A model generated the notes under the pieces. The model did not search any database. It saw only the letters and a program-made list of their open reading frames with translations, and was not told the origin of the DNA. A program made the position numbers and the translations under genes. A stretch of 64,000 bases of DNA from Polaromonas sp047303325 (GTDB taxonomy: Bacteria > Pseudomonadota > Gammaproteobacteria > Burkholderiales > Burkholderiaceae_C). Each line of letters opens with the position of its first letter. The first letter of the stretch is position 1. Location: the NCBI RefSeq assembly GCF_047303325.1, contig NZ_JBKBEX010000023.1, positions 1 to 64,000 of the forward strand, given 5' to 3'. Positions 9,378 through 17,739 of the stretch are shown piece after piece.

Positions 9378-10712
9378 ATGGCAAAAGTTTTCAAATGGCT
9401 GGTGTTCCTGGCTTTGGGTTTGATGGTGCTGCTGGCCGTGGTGGCCTTCACGCTGCACCGCTGGGTGAGCACCGATGATTTCCGCCAGCGCGTGGAGCGC
9501 GAGGCCTCGGCCGCGTTGGGCGTGCCGGTGGCGCTGGACCGGGTCGCGGTGGACGTCTGGCCGCTGCCGGCGGTGGCCTTGAGCGGCATCTCCATCAAAA
9601 GCAAGCCGCCCCTCACGCTGGAGCGCCTGGAAGTGCGGCCGCGCTGGCAGCCGCTGCTGACGGGGAAGCTGGCGGTGGCGACCCTGTTGGTGCGCAAGGC
9701 GGTGCTGCCGCAGCAGGGCATTGACGCCGTGCTGCTCCTGCTGCAAAAGAAGAAAACCCCGGCGCAGGCCGCAGCCGCCGCGCCTTCCGCACCGGCGGGG
9801 CAAGCCTCCATGGACTGGCTGCCGCGCCGCACGGTGCTGGACGAGGTGACCTGGATCAGCGCCGCGGGCGCGCGCACCACGGTGAATGCCGAAGCTGCGC
9901 TGGGCGACGACGGCCTGCCGGACAGCGTCTCGCTCAAGCTGATCAAGGGCAACCTGCAGGGCCTGGAGGCCAGCCTCAAGCGCGAGGAATCCAAGGCCGG
10001 CGCCGCGGGCGACGAATGGGCTTTGCGTGTGGACGTGGGCGGCGGCAAGGTCGAAGGCAAGCTGGGCCTGAAGAAAGTGCCGGCGGCCGCCGCGCGGGAG
10101 GAACTGGAGCTGCAGGGCAAGCTGCAGACCAAAGATGTCGAGGTGTCGGCGCTGACCGCGCCCAGCAAATCGCTGACGGGCCGGCTCGAGGCATCGACCA
10201 CGCTGCACGCCCGGGCCGCCACCACGGGCGCGCTGGTGGAGGCGCTGAACACCCAGACCACCTTTACCGTGCGCAATGCGGTGCTCAACGGGCTGGACCT
10301 GGCCAAGGCGGTGAGGACCATAGGCCTGAGCCGCGGCGGCCAGACCCCGCTGGACACCCTGGCCGGGCAGGTCAGCACCCAGGGCAAGTCGGCGCAGCTG
10401 ACCAACCTGGTGGCGAGTTCGGGCGCGCTGAGCGCAACCGGCAACGTTGCCATCTCGCCGGCCAAGGCGCTGAGCGGGCGCGTGAGCGTGAACGTGGCCG
10501 GTGACAGCAAGCTGGGCAGCGCCATTGGCGGCGCGGTCGGCGTGCCTTTGACGGTGGGCGGCACGCTGGACAACCCCGAGGTCACGCTGTCACGCTCGGC
10601 CCTGCTGGGCGCGGCCATAGGCACGGCGCTGATGCCCGGCGTGGGCACCGGCGCCGGCGCCAACCTTGGCGACCGCGTGGGTGAGGGTTTTCGCAGCCTG
10701 TTTGGCAAGTAA
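9378..10712 (+). CDS. AsmA-like inner-membrane-anchored protein
   Basis: The product is 444 residues from the ATG at 9378; an ATG at 9345 would add 11 residues ahead of the membrane segment. Residues 1-25 are one hydrophobic anchor. The rest is a long periplasmic beta-rich region of the AsmA/TamB-like superfamily, with the characteristic late block FTVRNAVLNGLDLAKAVR and TLDNPEVTLSRSA. The C-terminus is glycine-zipper-like (GAAIGTALMPGVGTGAGANL). AsmA-type proteins bridge the envelope and are linked to phospholipid transport. A paralogue with the same C-terminal pattern lies at 38722. Confidence 0.8.
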   Translation: MAKVFKWLVFLALGLMVLLAVVAFTLHRWVSTDDFRQRVEREASAALGVPVALDRVAVDVWPLPAVALSGISIKSKPPLTLERLEVRPRWQPLLTGKLAVATLLVRKAVLPQQGIDAVLLLLQKKKTPAQAAAAAPSAPAGQASMDWLPRRTVLDEVTWISAAGARTTVNAEAALGDDGLPDSVSLKLIKGNLQGLEASLKREESKAGAAGDEWALRVDVGGGKVEGKLGLKKVPAAAAREELELQGKLQTKDVEVSALTAPSKSLTGRLEASTTLHARAATTGALVEALNTQTTFTVRNAVLNGLDLAKAVRTIGLSRGGQTPLDTLAGQVSTQGKSAQLTNLVASSGALSATGNVAISPAKALSGRVSVNVAGDSKLGSAIGGAVGVPLTVGGTLDNPEVTLSRSALLGAAIGTALMPGVGTGAGANLGDRVGEGFRSLFGK

Positions 10713-10940
10713 GCCCCGCGGTCTCGGTATTCTGGGGTTTGTGTGCTGCTAAAAATATAGCAAGCCGGCACCGCCGCGCCCTTGTCCTACAGCGCCTGGC
10801 GGGTGCTGCTGATGGGGCACGGGCCGGCGCACTTTTAGCATGAAGATTCGCCGCGGCGCCTTGTCGCGGCCGTCCCGGCCCCGGCTGGCATGCCGATTCG
10901 CGCATGAACCGGGCCGCCCTACCTTGCACAGGAGGCCAAG

Positions 10941-11126
10941 ATGCTCAAGTACGCGATTATTTTTGCGCTGATTTCACTGATTGCCGGCGCCCTCGGCTTC
11001 GGCGGCGTGGCGGCGGGTGCTGCCGGTATCGCCAAGATCCTGTTCGGGCTGTTCCTGATCCTGGCGGTCATCTTCCTGCTGCTGGCCGCCCTGGGCGTGG
11101 GCGCGGCGAACAAGGTGCTCAAGTAG
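10941..11126 (+). CDS. DUF1328 small membrane protein (YtjA type)
   Basis: The product is 61 residues with two hydrophobic segments (about 4-24 and 28-54) separated by GGVAAGAAGIAKIL, the pattern of the DUF1328/YtjA family. A strong AGGAGG lies ahead of the ATG. Such proteins are small inner-membrane proteins, often stress-induced, of unknown function. The 228-base gap before it contains TGTCCTACA (10783), also present ahead of the first secreted-protein gene, and TGCTGCTAAAAATATAGCA, a typical short family repeat. The next gene starts on the base after its stop. Confidence 0.85.
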   Translation: MLKYAIIFALISLIAGALGFGGVAAGAAGIAKILFGLFLILAVIFLLLAALGVGAANKVLK

Positions 11127-11438
11127 ATGACGCCACAAAAAGTGGATAGTGCCCCCGCGCCGCCGGCATCGCTGGCGTCGCGCTTTCGGCAGCGGCTGTT
11201 CCATCCCTGGTCCGGGCCGCTTGCGCCGGCGAGTGCGCCCGCGCCTGTCGCCAAACGCAAGATCACTTTCCAGGCCAGCATTGCCGAGTTCCTGCTGGTG
11301 AACCGCCTGCGCGCGCGCCGGCGCGCCCAGCCTTCGGCGGACGTGCTGGAGCGCGCCGCGCGCATTGTGTTTGTGACCTGCCAGAACTGGTTTGCCCAGC
11401 CGCGCCGTGGCGCGCCCGACCATCGCACCCGCCTTTGA
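11127..11438 (+). CDS. hypothetical protein, 103 residues
   Basis: The ATG follows the stop of the DUF1328 gene with no gap, so translation is probably coupled. The N-terminal third is Pro/Ala/Ser-rich, the remainder basic (RRRAQPSADVLERAARIVFV) and without a signal peptide or membrane segment. Third codon positions are G/C-rich as in real genes nearby, but opposing frames are also open here. No family is recognised. It lies between the small membrane protein and the transglutaminase-like gene, all in one direction. Confidence 0.5.
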   Translation: MTPQKVDSAPAPPASLASRFRQRLFHPWSGPLAPASAPAPVAKRKITFQASIAEFLLVNRLRARRRAQPSADVLERAARIVFVTCQNWFAQPRRGAPDHRTRL

Positions 11439-11457
11439 TGGCCTCCAGGGTTGACCC

Positions 11458-12306
11458 ATGCACACCGCGCTGATTGAAACCCTGCTGGAATACGAAGTCG
11501 GCAGCCCTGCGCATTTTCTGTTCAATATCGAGACGGCTTTTCACGAAGGCCACCATGTGGTGGAGGAACGCCTGACCATCACACCCAGCATGAAGGTGCG
11601 CAACTTCTGCGACGAGCGCAGCGGCAACCGCTTCATACGGCTGGATGCGCCCAAGGGGCTGCTGTCGGTCAACTACCGCACGCGCGTGGAACTGCATCCC
11701 GCGCCTGTGCCGCTGCACCTGGAGGAAACGCCGGTGACCGGTGTACCCGACGACGTGCTGCGCTACCTGATGCCCAGCCGCTATTGCGAGTCCGACGTGA
11801 TGAGCCGCGCGGCGCAGCAGCTGTTCGGCCAGTTGCCACCCGGCATAGGCCGCGTGCGCGCGATCGAAAGCTGGATTTACGAGTCGATCAACTACCTGCC
11901 CGGCTTCAGCGACTCCACGACCTCGGCGCAAGAAGTGTTTGTGCAGCGCGCGGGCGTGTGCCGCGATTTCGCGCACCTGGGCATCACCATGTGCCGCGCC
12001 CTCAACATCCCGGCGCGGCTGGTCGTGGGCTATGTGCACTTCGAGGAGCCGCCGGAGGATTTCCACGCGGTGTTCGAAGCCTGGCTGGAGGGCCGCTGGG
12101 TACTTTTCGACCCGACGCGCATGGCGCCCATAGACCGGCTGGTGCGCGTGGGCACGGGGCGCGACGCCAAGGACGTGGCCTTCGCCACCATCTTCGGCGA
12201 CGTGCGCATGACGCGCAAGGAGCTGACGGTGGAGGAGGGCGACATGCCGCCGCGCCCGCCCGGCACGTCCCAGGCGCCGCCCCTGCTGACCGTGGTGAGC
12301 GCCTAG
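11458..12306 (+). CDS. transglutaminase-like cysteine protease-fold protein
   Basis: The product is 282 residues. The N-terminal beta-rich domain is followed by the transglutaminase-like core with the catalytic triad visible: Cys168 (RAGVCRDFAHL), His203 (DFHAVFEAWL) and Asp218 (LFDPTRMAP). Bacterial members act as peptidases or amidases rather than cross-linkers. No signal peptide is present. It ends with a 4-base CTAG overlap with the convergent transporter gene. The substrate cannot be inferred. Confidence 0.85.
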   Translation: MHTALIETLLEYEVGSPAHFLFNIETAFHEGHHVVEERLTITPSMKVRNFCDERSGNRFIRLDAPKGLLSVNYRTRVELHPAPVPLHLEETPVTGVPDDVLRYLMPSRYCESDVMSRAAQQLFGQLPPGIGRVRAIESWIYESINYLPGFSDSTTSAQEVFVQRAGVCRDFAHLGITMCRALNIPARLVVGYVHFEEPPEDFHAVFEAWLEGRWVLFDPTRMAPIDRLVRVGTGRDAKDVAFATIFGDVRMTRKELTVEEGDMPPRPPGTSQAPPLLTVVSA

Positions 12307-13187
12307 GCCGGCGCCTTGATTGGCACCGGCACGCTCTTTCGCTTGAGCACCAGCAGGCCGAACAGCGTGGCCGTGACATACATGCTGAAGGAGTAGACGG
12401 CCGCGGGCAGGGCCAGCTGGACGTTGTTCAGCACGGCCAGCGCGATGAAGATGGCCAGGGTCGCGTTGTGGATGCCGATCTCGTAGCTGATGGCGGTGGA
12501 AATCGGCTTGTCCAGGCCCGTCGCCCGCGACACGTAATAACCCGCCAGCAGGCTTACGAGGTTGAAGGCCAGCACGGCCGGGCCTATGGCCGCGAAGCCG
12601 GCGCTCAGCGCCTGCCATTCCTTGACGACCGCGCCAACGGCCACCACGACCAGCACGATGATGCTGAAGACCTTGGTCGGGTTCTCGCTGCGCGCGGCCC
12701 AGCCGGGCCTGAGGGTGCGCAGCCACATGCCGACGGCCACCGGCACCAGCACGATGACAATGACCTCCACCACCTTGCCGAACTGCAGCGGCACGACCTG
12801 GCCGGTTTTGGCGAAGGTGTTGATGGCCCAGTTGGCGATCAGCGGCATGGTCACGATGGACAGCAAGGTGTTGATGGCGGTCAGCGAGATGTTCATCGCG
12901 ACGTTGCCGCCGAACAGGTGGCTGAACAGGTTGGCCGAGATGCCGCCGGGCGAGGCCGCCAGCAGCATCAGACCCACGGCGAACAGCGGCGGCACATTGA
13001 GCAGCATGATGATGGCGTAGCAGGCGATGGGCAGCACGATGACCTGCAGCACCAGCGCCACCAGCACGGCCTTGGGGTATTTGAGCAGGCGGGTGAAATC
13101 CTCGACCTTGAGCGTCAGGCCCAGGCCCAGCATGACCAGGGCCAGGGCCGCCACCAGCAGCTGCGCGACGATGGGGGAGCCGCTCAT
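12303..13187 (-). CDS. bile acid:sodium symporter (BASS) family transporter
   Basis: The product is 294 residues with about nine to ten hydrophobic segments and no signal peptide. LAASPGGISANLFSHLFGGN and SYEIGIHNATLAI are the conserved unwound-helix motifs of the BASS family. Bacterial members take up organic acids such as pantoate, 2-keto acids or aromatic acids with sodium. Its start overlaps the stop of the upstream class II aldolase gene (ATGA), so the pair is translationally coupled. The transporter probably imports a precursor of the aldolase substrate. Confidence 0.88.
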   Translation of the reverse strand: MSGSPIVAQLLVAALALVMLGLGLTLKVEDFTRLLKYPKAVLVALVLQVIVLPIACYAIIMLLNVPPLFAVGLMLLAASPGGISANLFSHLFGGNVAMNISLTAINTLLSIVTMPLIANWAINTFAKTGQVVPLQFGKVVEVIVIVLVPVAVGMWLRTLRPGWAARSENPTKVFSIIVLVVVAVGAVVKEWQALSAGFAAIGPAVLAFNLVSLLAGYYVSRATGLDKPISTAISYEIGIHNATLAIFIALAVLNNVQLALPAAVYSFSMYVTATLFGLLVLKRKSVPVPIKAPA

Positions 13188-13954
13188 GACTTGTAGCTTT
13201 CATCGAGCCTGTCGAGCTTGCGGATCAGCGAGGGCCAGACAAACGCCCCGCCCATGCCGCCGGTCTGCACCCGCATGGCCTCGGACACGCCTTTGACGAT
13301 CAGCGGGTTGACCTCTGTCAGCGGGCCGCCGGCCTGGGCGTCGAGCTGGATACGGCAGGTGTTCTCAAAGGTGTACATGCTCAGAAACGCGTCGGCAATC
13401 GTCTTGCCCACGACCAGCAGGCCGTGGTTGCGCAGCATCAGGAAATTGGCCCTGCCCAGGTCGGCCTGCAGGCGCGGTTTTTCCTCGTCGCGAAAGGCTA
13501 CACCCTCGTACGCGTGATACGCGAGTGAGGCCAGTACAAAGGTCGACTGCTGGCTGATGGGCAGCACGCCGCACTGCTGGGCACTGACGGCCACACCGGC
13601 GCGCGTGTGGGTGTGCAGCACGCAGCCGGCATCGGCGCGCGCCTCATGCACCGCGCTGTGGATCACAAAACCGGCCGGGTTCACCGGGAAGGGCGAGTCG
13701 ATCACCTTGTTGCACTGGCCGTCGACCTTGACCAGGCTGGAGGCCGTGATCTCGTCGAACATCAGGCCGTAAGGGTTGATCAGGAAGTGGTGATTGCCTG
13801 CGCCCGAGACCGACTCGGGCAGCTTGGCGCTGATGTGGGTGAAGACCAGGTCGCTCCAGCCGTAGAGCGCAACCAGGCGGTAGCAGGCGGCGAGGTCGCA
13901 GCGCAATTGCCATTCTTCGGCGCTGACGACTTCTTTGAGGGAAGGGATGTGCAT
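13184..13954 (-). CDS. class II aldolase/adducin domain protein
   Basis: The product is 256 residues from the ATG at 13954, which has GGAG upstream; a start at 14008 lacks one. The zinc-binding pair is visible in VLHTHTRAG, and a third histidine in MLRNHGLL, as in fuculose-phosphate aldolase and adducin-like enzymes. Members cleave or epimerise sugar phosphates or act on hydroxy acids. It leads a two-gene operon with the BASS transporter and is divergent from a Crp/Fnr regulator. The 16-base palindrome at 14034 lies in its promoter region. Confidence 0.85.
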   Translation of the reverse strand: MHIPSLKEVVSAEEWQLRCDLAACYRLVALYGWSDLVFTHISAKLPESVSGAGNHHFLINPYGLMFDEITASSLVKVDGQCNKVIDSPFPVNPAGFVIHSAVHEARADAGCVLHTHTRAGVAVSAQQCGVLPISQQSTFVLASLAYHAYEGVAFRDEEKPRLQADLGRANFLMLRNHGLLVVGKTIADAFLSMYTFENTCRIQLDAQAGGPLTEVNPLIVKGVSEAMRVQTGGMGGAFVWPSLIRKLDRLDESYKS

Positions 13955-14033
13955 GGTTTGTCTCCGGGGGGTTGTAATGTTTGGGTGGTTCTGGGGTTCA
14001 AGCTGCACGATACGTCCGTGCTTGACGGCGAAC

Positions 14034-14049
14034 TGTCAAAAATTTGACA
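14034..14049. promoter_or_regulatory. Crp/Fnr-type palindrome between the aldolase operon and the regulator
   Basis: The sequence TGTCAAAAATTTGACA has perfect 7-base arms. Read as half-sites it is TGTCA-N6-TGACA, the 5-6-5 geometry of Crp/Fnr operators. It lies 9 bases before the regulator ATG and 80 bases before the aldolase ATG. On the minus strand one arm gives TTGACA, a consensus -35 for the aldolase operon. Confidence 0.65.
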
Positions 14050-14058
14050 ATTGACCAC

Positions 14059-14772
14059 ATGCCTATCGTTCCCGCGACAGCCTCGGCTTCTTCCCTGGTG
14101 GACCGCATGTCGGCCAACCCCTGGTTTGGCGCGCTGCCCCTGGCGGACCGGCAGGCCTTGCTCGACTCCGCGGAACTGCTGCGCCTGCGGCCCGGCGAGA
14201 TGCTGTTCCGCCAGGGTGATGCGCCCGGCGGCTTTTACGGCTTGCTGGGCGGGCTGCTCAAGATTTCCTCGTTGCGCGAAGACGGGCGCGAGGCCATCCT
14301 GGTGGTGCTGGAGGCGGGCAACTGGATTGGCGAGATCTCGCTGATGGATGGTGAGCCGCGCACCCACGATGCTACGGCGCTGTCGGCGGCCGAGGTGCTG
14401 GTGGTGCCGCAGGCGGCTTTTGCCGCGCTGATGGAGGGCGCGCCCTTCGCGCGGGCGGTGGCGGGGCTGCTGGCGGCACGCGTGCGCTCGCTCTACGGCA
14501 TGGTGGAGGACGCGGCGCTGCGCTCGACCCGCGCGCGCGTGGCGCGCCGCTTGCTGCTGCTGGCGCGCGGCGATGCCACCATGGCGCTGAAGGCGCGGCC
14601 TGTGGTGCCGGTGTCGCAGGAGGCGCTGGCCATGATGCTGGGCATCAGCCGGCAGACGCTGTCCAAAGAGTTGAAGGCGCTGGCGGCGCAAGGCGTGCTG
14701 GCGCTGCGCTATGGGCGCATGGAGATCCTGGCGATGGACCGGCTGGAGGTGCTGGGGCGGCGGGTTGAGTAG
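14059..14772 (+). CDS. Crp/Fnr-family transcriptional regulator
   Basis: The product is 237 residues. The ATG at 14059 is chosen; a TTG at 14044 would begin inside the palindrome. Residues about 20-135 form the cyclic-nucleotide-binding-like beta barrel (RLRPGEMLFRQGD, LVVLEAGNWIGEISLMDGEPR). The C-terminus has the winged helix with SQEALAMMLGISRQTLSKELK. No Fnr-type cysteine cluster is present, so it is not an oxygen sensor of that kind. It is divergent from the aldolase/BASS operon, and the shared palindrome suggests it controls both itself and that operon. Confidence 0.9.
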   Translation: MPIVPATASASSLVDRMSANPWFGALPLADRQALLDSAELLRLRPGEMLFRQGDAPGGFYGLLGGLLKISSLREDGREAILVVLEAGNWIGEISLMDGEPRTHDATALSAAEVLVVPQAAFAALMEGAPFARAVAGLLAARVRSLYGMVEDAALRSTRARVARRLLLLARGDATMALKARPVVPVSQEALAMMLGISRQTLSKELKALAAQGVLALRYGRMEILAMDRLEVLGRRVE

Positions 14773-14834
14773 AGCTGTTGCCTGCTGTTGTCGCCTCAAT
14801 AATTGACGTCGGGAAAGCCCGCGCGAGTTCGGAT

Positions 14835-14873
14835 TACCGTAAGCGTACCGTAGCGTCGGATGCCAATACCGTA
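14835..14873 (+). promoter_or_regulatory. three TACCGTA boxes upstream of the thioesterase/oxidoreductase operon
   Basis: TACCGTA occurs as direct repeats at 14835-14841, 14846-14852 and 14867-14873. The start-to-start spacings are 11 and 21 bases, that is one and two helical turns. The array ends 67 bases before the ATG at 14940. The same heptamer recurs upstream of the mddA-like gene at 18613-18654. Confidence 0.6.
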
Positions 14874-14939
14874 GTAGGCACAGTTACCTGGTCCGGCGGG
14901 CGATGCAACACTGGCTCCATGCATTTTCATGGAGTTGTG

Positions 14940-15437
14940 ATGAGCGTTCAGGAATCCGTTGTCGAAGATCAGATGCAGGCCGAGGCCGGACAGGCGCTGC
15001 AGGATCAGTTCAAAGTCCATTGTTTCGGCTGCGGCGCTCTCAACGCGCACGGCCTGCAAATCAAGAGCCATTGGGTGGGTAAGGAGCTGGTGTGCCGCTG
15101 GCGCCCGCAACCCTTTCACATCGGCCATCCTGGTTTTGTGTATGGCGGAGCAATTGCCTCTGTCGTTGATTGCCATGCCATCTGGACCGCGCTGGCCACC
15201 GCTTGCCGGCAACTGGGCCATGATCTGGCAGGCGGTCCCCCGCCGTTTGCATTTGTCACCGGCAGATTGACCGTCAACTACCTCAAACCCGTGGCAATTG
15301 ATGCTTCCTTGGATTTCTACGCGCGGGTCCAGGAGCAAACCGACCGGAAATTTGTGGTGGCATGCCGGGTTTTGCAGAATGGCGCCGAGTGCGCCAGTGC
15401 AGAAGTCGTGGCCATTCGTGTCAAAGGGATGGGCTGA
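14940..15437 (+). CDS. PaaI-like hotdog-fold thioesterase
   Basis: The product is 165 residues from the ATG at 14940, which follows GGAG; earlier starts would run through the TACCGTA boxes. It has the hotdog fold signature HPGFVYGGAIASVVDCHAIW and a preceding CFGCGALNAHGLQ segment typical of acyl-CoA thioesterase-like proteins. It probably hydrolyses a CoA thioester in the cytoplasm. Its TGA overlaps the ATG of the oxidoreductase gene (TGATG), so the two are translationally coupled. Confidence 0.82.
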   Translation: MSVQESVVEDQMQAEAGQALQDQFKVHCFGCGALNAHGLQIKSHWVGKELVCRWRPQPFHIGHPGFVYGGAIASVVDCHAIWTALATACRQLGHDLAGGPPPFAFVTGRLTVNYLKPVAIDASLDFYARVQEQTDRKFVVACRVLQNGAECASAEVVAIRVKGMG

Positions 15438-16417
15438 TGATGCGCGCCGTTATTTGCAACACCTTTGATGGCGTCGATTCCCTGGTGCTTGGAACCATGG
15501 ACTCTCCGAAGCCGCGCCCTCATCAAGTACTGGTCGACGTGCATGCCGCCTCCATCAGCTTCATGGATTGCCTGATGGTTGCCGGCAAGTACCAGTTGCG
15601 CCCGCAGCCCCCTTTTGTGCCAGGGACGGACGCGGCGGGCGTGGTGGCCGAAGTCGGCAGCGAGGTCACCCGCTTCAAGCCGGGTGACCGGGTGATTTGC
15701 GGCAATTGGTCTGGTTGTTATGCGGAACGGGTGGTCGCTTCGCAGGACGCGACGGTTTTGCTGCCGGACGGCGTCGATTTCGAGACCGGCTCCACCGTTC
15801 GCCATTGCTATGGAACCGCCCGCTACGCGCTGCTTGACTGCGCCAGGCTGCAGGCCGGTGAGACTATCTTCATATCCGGCGCGGCCGGCGGCGTGGGGCT
15901 GGCGGCGGTTGATCTGGCGCGGCACCTAGGCGCAACAATCATCGCCGGTGTCGGGACGCCGGACAAGGCCGGGATCACCAGGGCGCATGGAGCGCAGGAA
16001 GTCATTGTCTATGGCAGCGAAGACCTGCGCCAACGGATCAAGGACATCACCGGCGGCAAAGGGGTTGACGTGTTCTTCGACAACATTGGCGGGGAAATTT
16101 TCAGCACCATGACACGGTTGATGAACTGGGGCGGGCGGATGCTGCCGGTTGGTTTCACCAGCGGGGAAATAGTCTCGGTCCCCATGAACCTCCCGTTGCT
16201 GAAGAACTATTCCGTCGTAGGCTCCTATTGGGGCGCCTGGGTTGAGCGCTTTCCGCAGGCCAGTCTTGATGCCGATGCCCAGTTGCTCGCATGGGTGGCG
16301 CAGGGCAGTATCAAACCACATGTCAGTGCCAGCCTTCCATTGGAGGAGTTTCGCACCGGCATGCACAAGGTCACACAACGCCTGGCGCAGGGGCGCACGG
16401 TGCTGAGGGTGCGTTGA
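15437..16417 (+). CDS. zinc-independent MDR-family quinone oxidoreductase
   Basis: The product is 326 residues. The ATG at 15437 overlaps the thioesterase stop. It is a medium-chain dehydrogenase/reductase with the GroES-like N-terminal domain (FVPGTDAAGVVAEVG, KPGDRV) and the NADPH-binding SGAAGGVGLAAVDLA. The structural and catalytic zinc ligands of alcohol dehydrogenases are absent, as in quinone or enoyl reductases. With the thioesterase it forms a two-gene operon behind the TACCGTA boxes. The substrate is unknown; reduction of an enoyl thioester or quinone is plausible. Confidence 0.85.
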   Translation: MMRAVICNTFDGVDSLVLGTMDSPKPRPHQVLVDVHAASISFMDCLMVAGKYQLRPQPPFVPGTDAAGVVAEVGSEVTRFKPGDRVICGNWSGCYAERVVASQDATVLLPDGVDFETGSTVRHCYGTARYALLDCARLQAGETIFISGAAGGVGLAAVDLARHLGATIIAGVGTPDKAGITRAHGAQEVIVYGSEDLRQRIKDITGGKGVDVFFDNIGGEIFSTMTRLMNWGGRMLPVGFTSGEIVSVPMNLPLLKNYSVVGSYWGAWVERFPQASLDADAQLLAWVAQGSIKPHVSASLPLEEFRTGMHKVTQRLAQGRTVLRVR

Positions 16418-16484
16418 CTGTGAGCCCAATCCTCGCCACCGTGCGCACCTGAAGGCGCGGGCCCAAGGAGCTGGGTGGCCAAGG

Positions 16485-17591
16485 TCACCCGGGGGCCGAG
16501 GTGATCAACGCGAGTTCTGTTGCGCGCCTCACCGCCTCGGCGCGCGTGCGGCACTTCAAGGCCAGCAGTGCGTTCGCGACATGCATTTCAACGGTGCGCG
16601 GACTTAAGGCGAGCTTGCGGGCAATCTGCTTGTCGGTCTGGCCCTGCCCAACCTCGCGCAGGATCTCGATTTGCCGCGGTGTCAGCAGCGGCTTGGTGGT
16701 TGTTGGCGCGTTCGCATCACGAGGTGCGGATTCGGCACCGGTCCCGGGCAGGAAGGCCCGAAATTCGGACAGGAACACGGGCCAGGCGGCCTCGGTCTCG
16801 AACGGCAGGTGGTTTTTGCTCTCTAGCGGTATAAAGCGCGCGTTCGGGATCAGCGATGCGAGCAGACGGCCCTCCTCGAAGGGAAAACAGGGGTCGTCTT
16901 TGGCGTGGAACACCAGCGTTGGGCAGCGCACCTTGGGCGCCGATTCGAGCAAGTCGATCTCGAAGACCTCCTTGAGGAAACGCACGGCGTTCGCGCCGGA
17001 GATCGTCAGCCGCTGCGCTTCGTCGACCGCGCGTTGCTGTTCCGCCGTTGCATCATGCAGCAACTGGGAAATGAACACTTGCCTGAACGACGAACTGTCG
17101 GAACCCCAGCCCAGTTCTGCCGCCTTGAGCATGGCCAGCGCCGCGTCGATGACCTTGGCCGGCGGATCGCGTTTCAACAGGCCGCGAGCGCAAGCGCCAT
17201 AGAGCACCAGGTGGCTGACCCTGTCCGGGTGGCGCGCCGCATAGTTGACGGCGATGGCTGCGCCCTGGGACATGCCAAACAGGGGAAAGCGGTCCATGGC
17301 CAGGGTGGCGACCACGGCCTCCAGATCCTCGATCCAGGCTTCCATGGAAATGCGTTCGACCTGCCGTTCCGACAAGCCGCAGCCGCGGGAGTCGTAGCGG
17401 ATGAGGGTATTGCCGCGGCTCAACTCGGACACCCAGTGCCGGGTGAACAGGTTGCTCGGGTCCTTCTCGACATGGGTCAGCCAGGTGGCCGCCTTGACCA
17501 AAGGCGCGCCTTCACCGAGCGTCGCAACGGCCAGTCGCGTGCCGTCTGCGCTGGTGCAAAAACGAATCTGCTGTTGTCGTTCCCGGTGCAT
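16485..17591 (-). CDS. alpha/beta-hydrolase domain fused to a LuxR-type DNA-binding domain
   Basis: The product is 368 residues. Residues about 10-280 are an alpha/beta hydrolase with nucleophile Ser108 (GMSQGA), acid Asp232 or Asp233 (FHAKDDPCF) and His261 (SKNHLPFE). Residues about 300-362 are a LuxR/GerE helix-turn-helix (LLTPRQIEILREVGQGQTDKQIA, SPRTVEMHVANALLAL). The hydrolase domain could sense or destroy an ester or lactone ligand while the HTH binds DNA. The gene lies between two promoters with identical TACCGTA boxes and is the only regulator in that interval, so it is the natural candidate to bind them. No such box lies before its own start. Confidence 0.88.
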   Translation of the reverse strand: MHRERQQQIRFCTSADGTRLAVATLGEGAPLVKAATWLTHVEKDPSNLFTRHWVSELSRGNTLIRYDSRGCGLSERQVERISMEAWIEDLEAVVATLAMDRFPLFGMSQGAAIAVNYAARHPDRVSHLVLYGACARGLLKRDPPAKVIDAALAMLKAAELGWGSDSSSFRQVFISQLLHDATAEQQRAVDEAQRLTISGANAVRFLKEVFEIDLLESAPKVRCPTLVFHAKDDPCFPFEEGRLLASLIPNARFIPLESKNHLPFETEAAWPVFLSEFRAFLPGTGAESAPRDANAPTTTKPLLTPRQIEILREVGQGQTDKQIARKLALSPRTVEMHVANALLALKCRTRAEAVRRATELALITSAPG

Positions 17592-17739
17592 CGCGCCGAT
17601 TGTAAGAGGCGACCAGGGCGCAGTCCAACGGCATCTGGCCCAGAGTCAGCGTCGCTTCAATGGGGCGGATAGCCTGTGCTTAAAAGCATGTCCAAGGCAT
17701 GTTCATCAGTTCACGAGCAGCCATGTTGACGCCTTGGCC

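Noticed and set aside
9264..10208. N-terminal extension of the glutathione transferase frame
   Set aside because: It lies opposite the AsmA-like gene, has no start signal, and the GST begins cleanly at the ATG at 9263 with its own ribosome-binding site.
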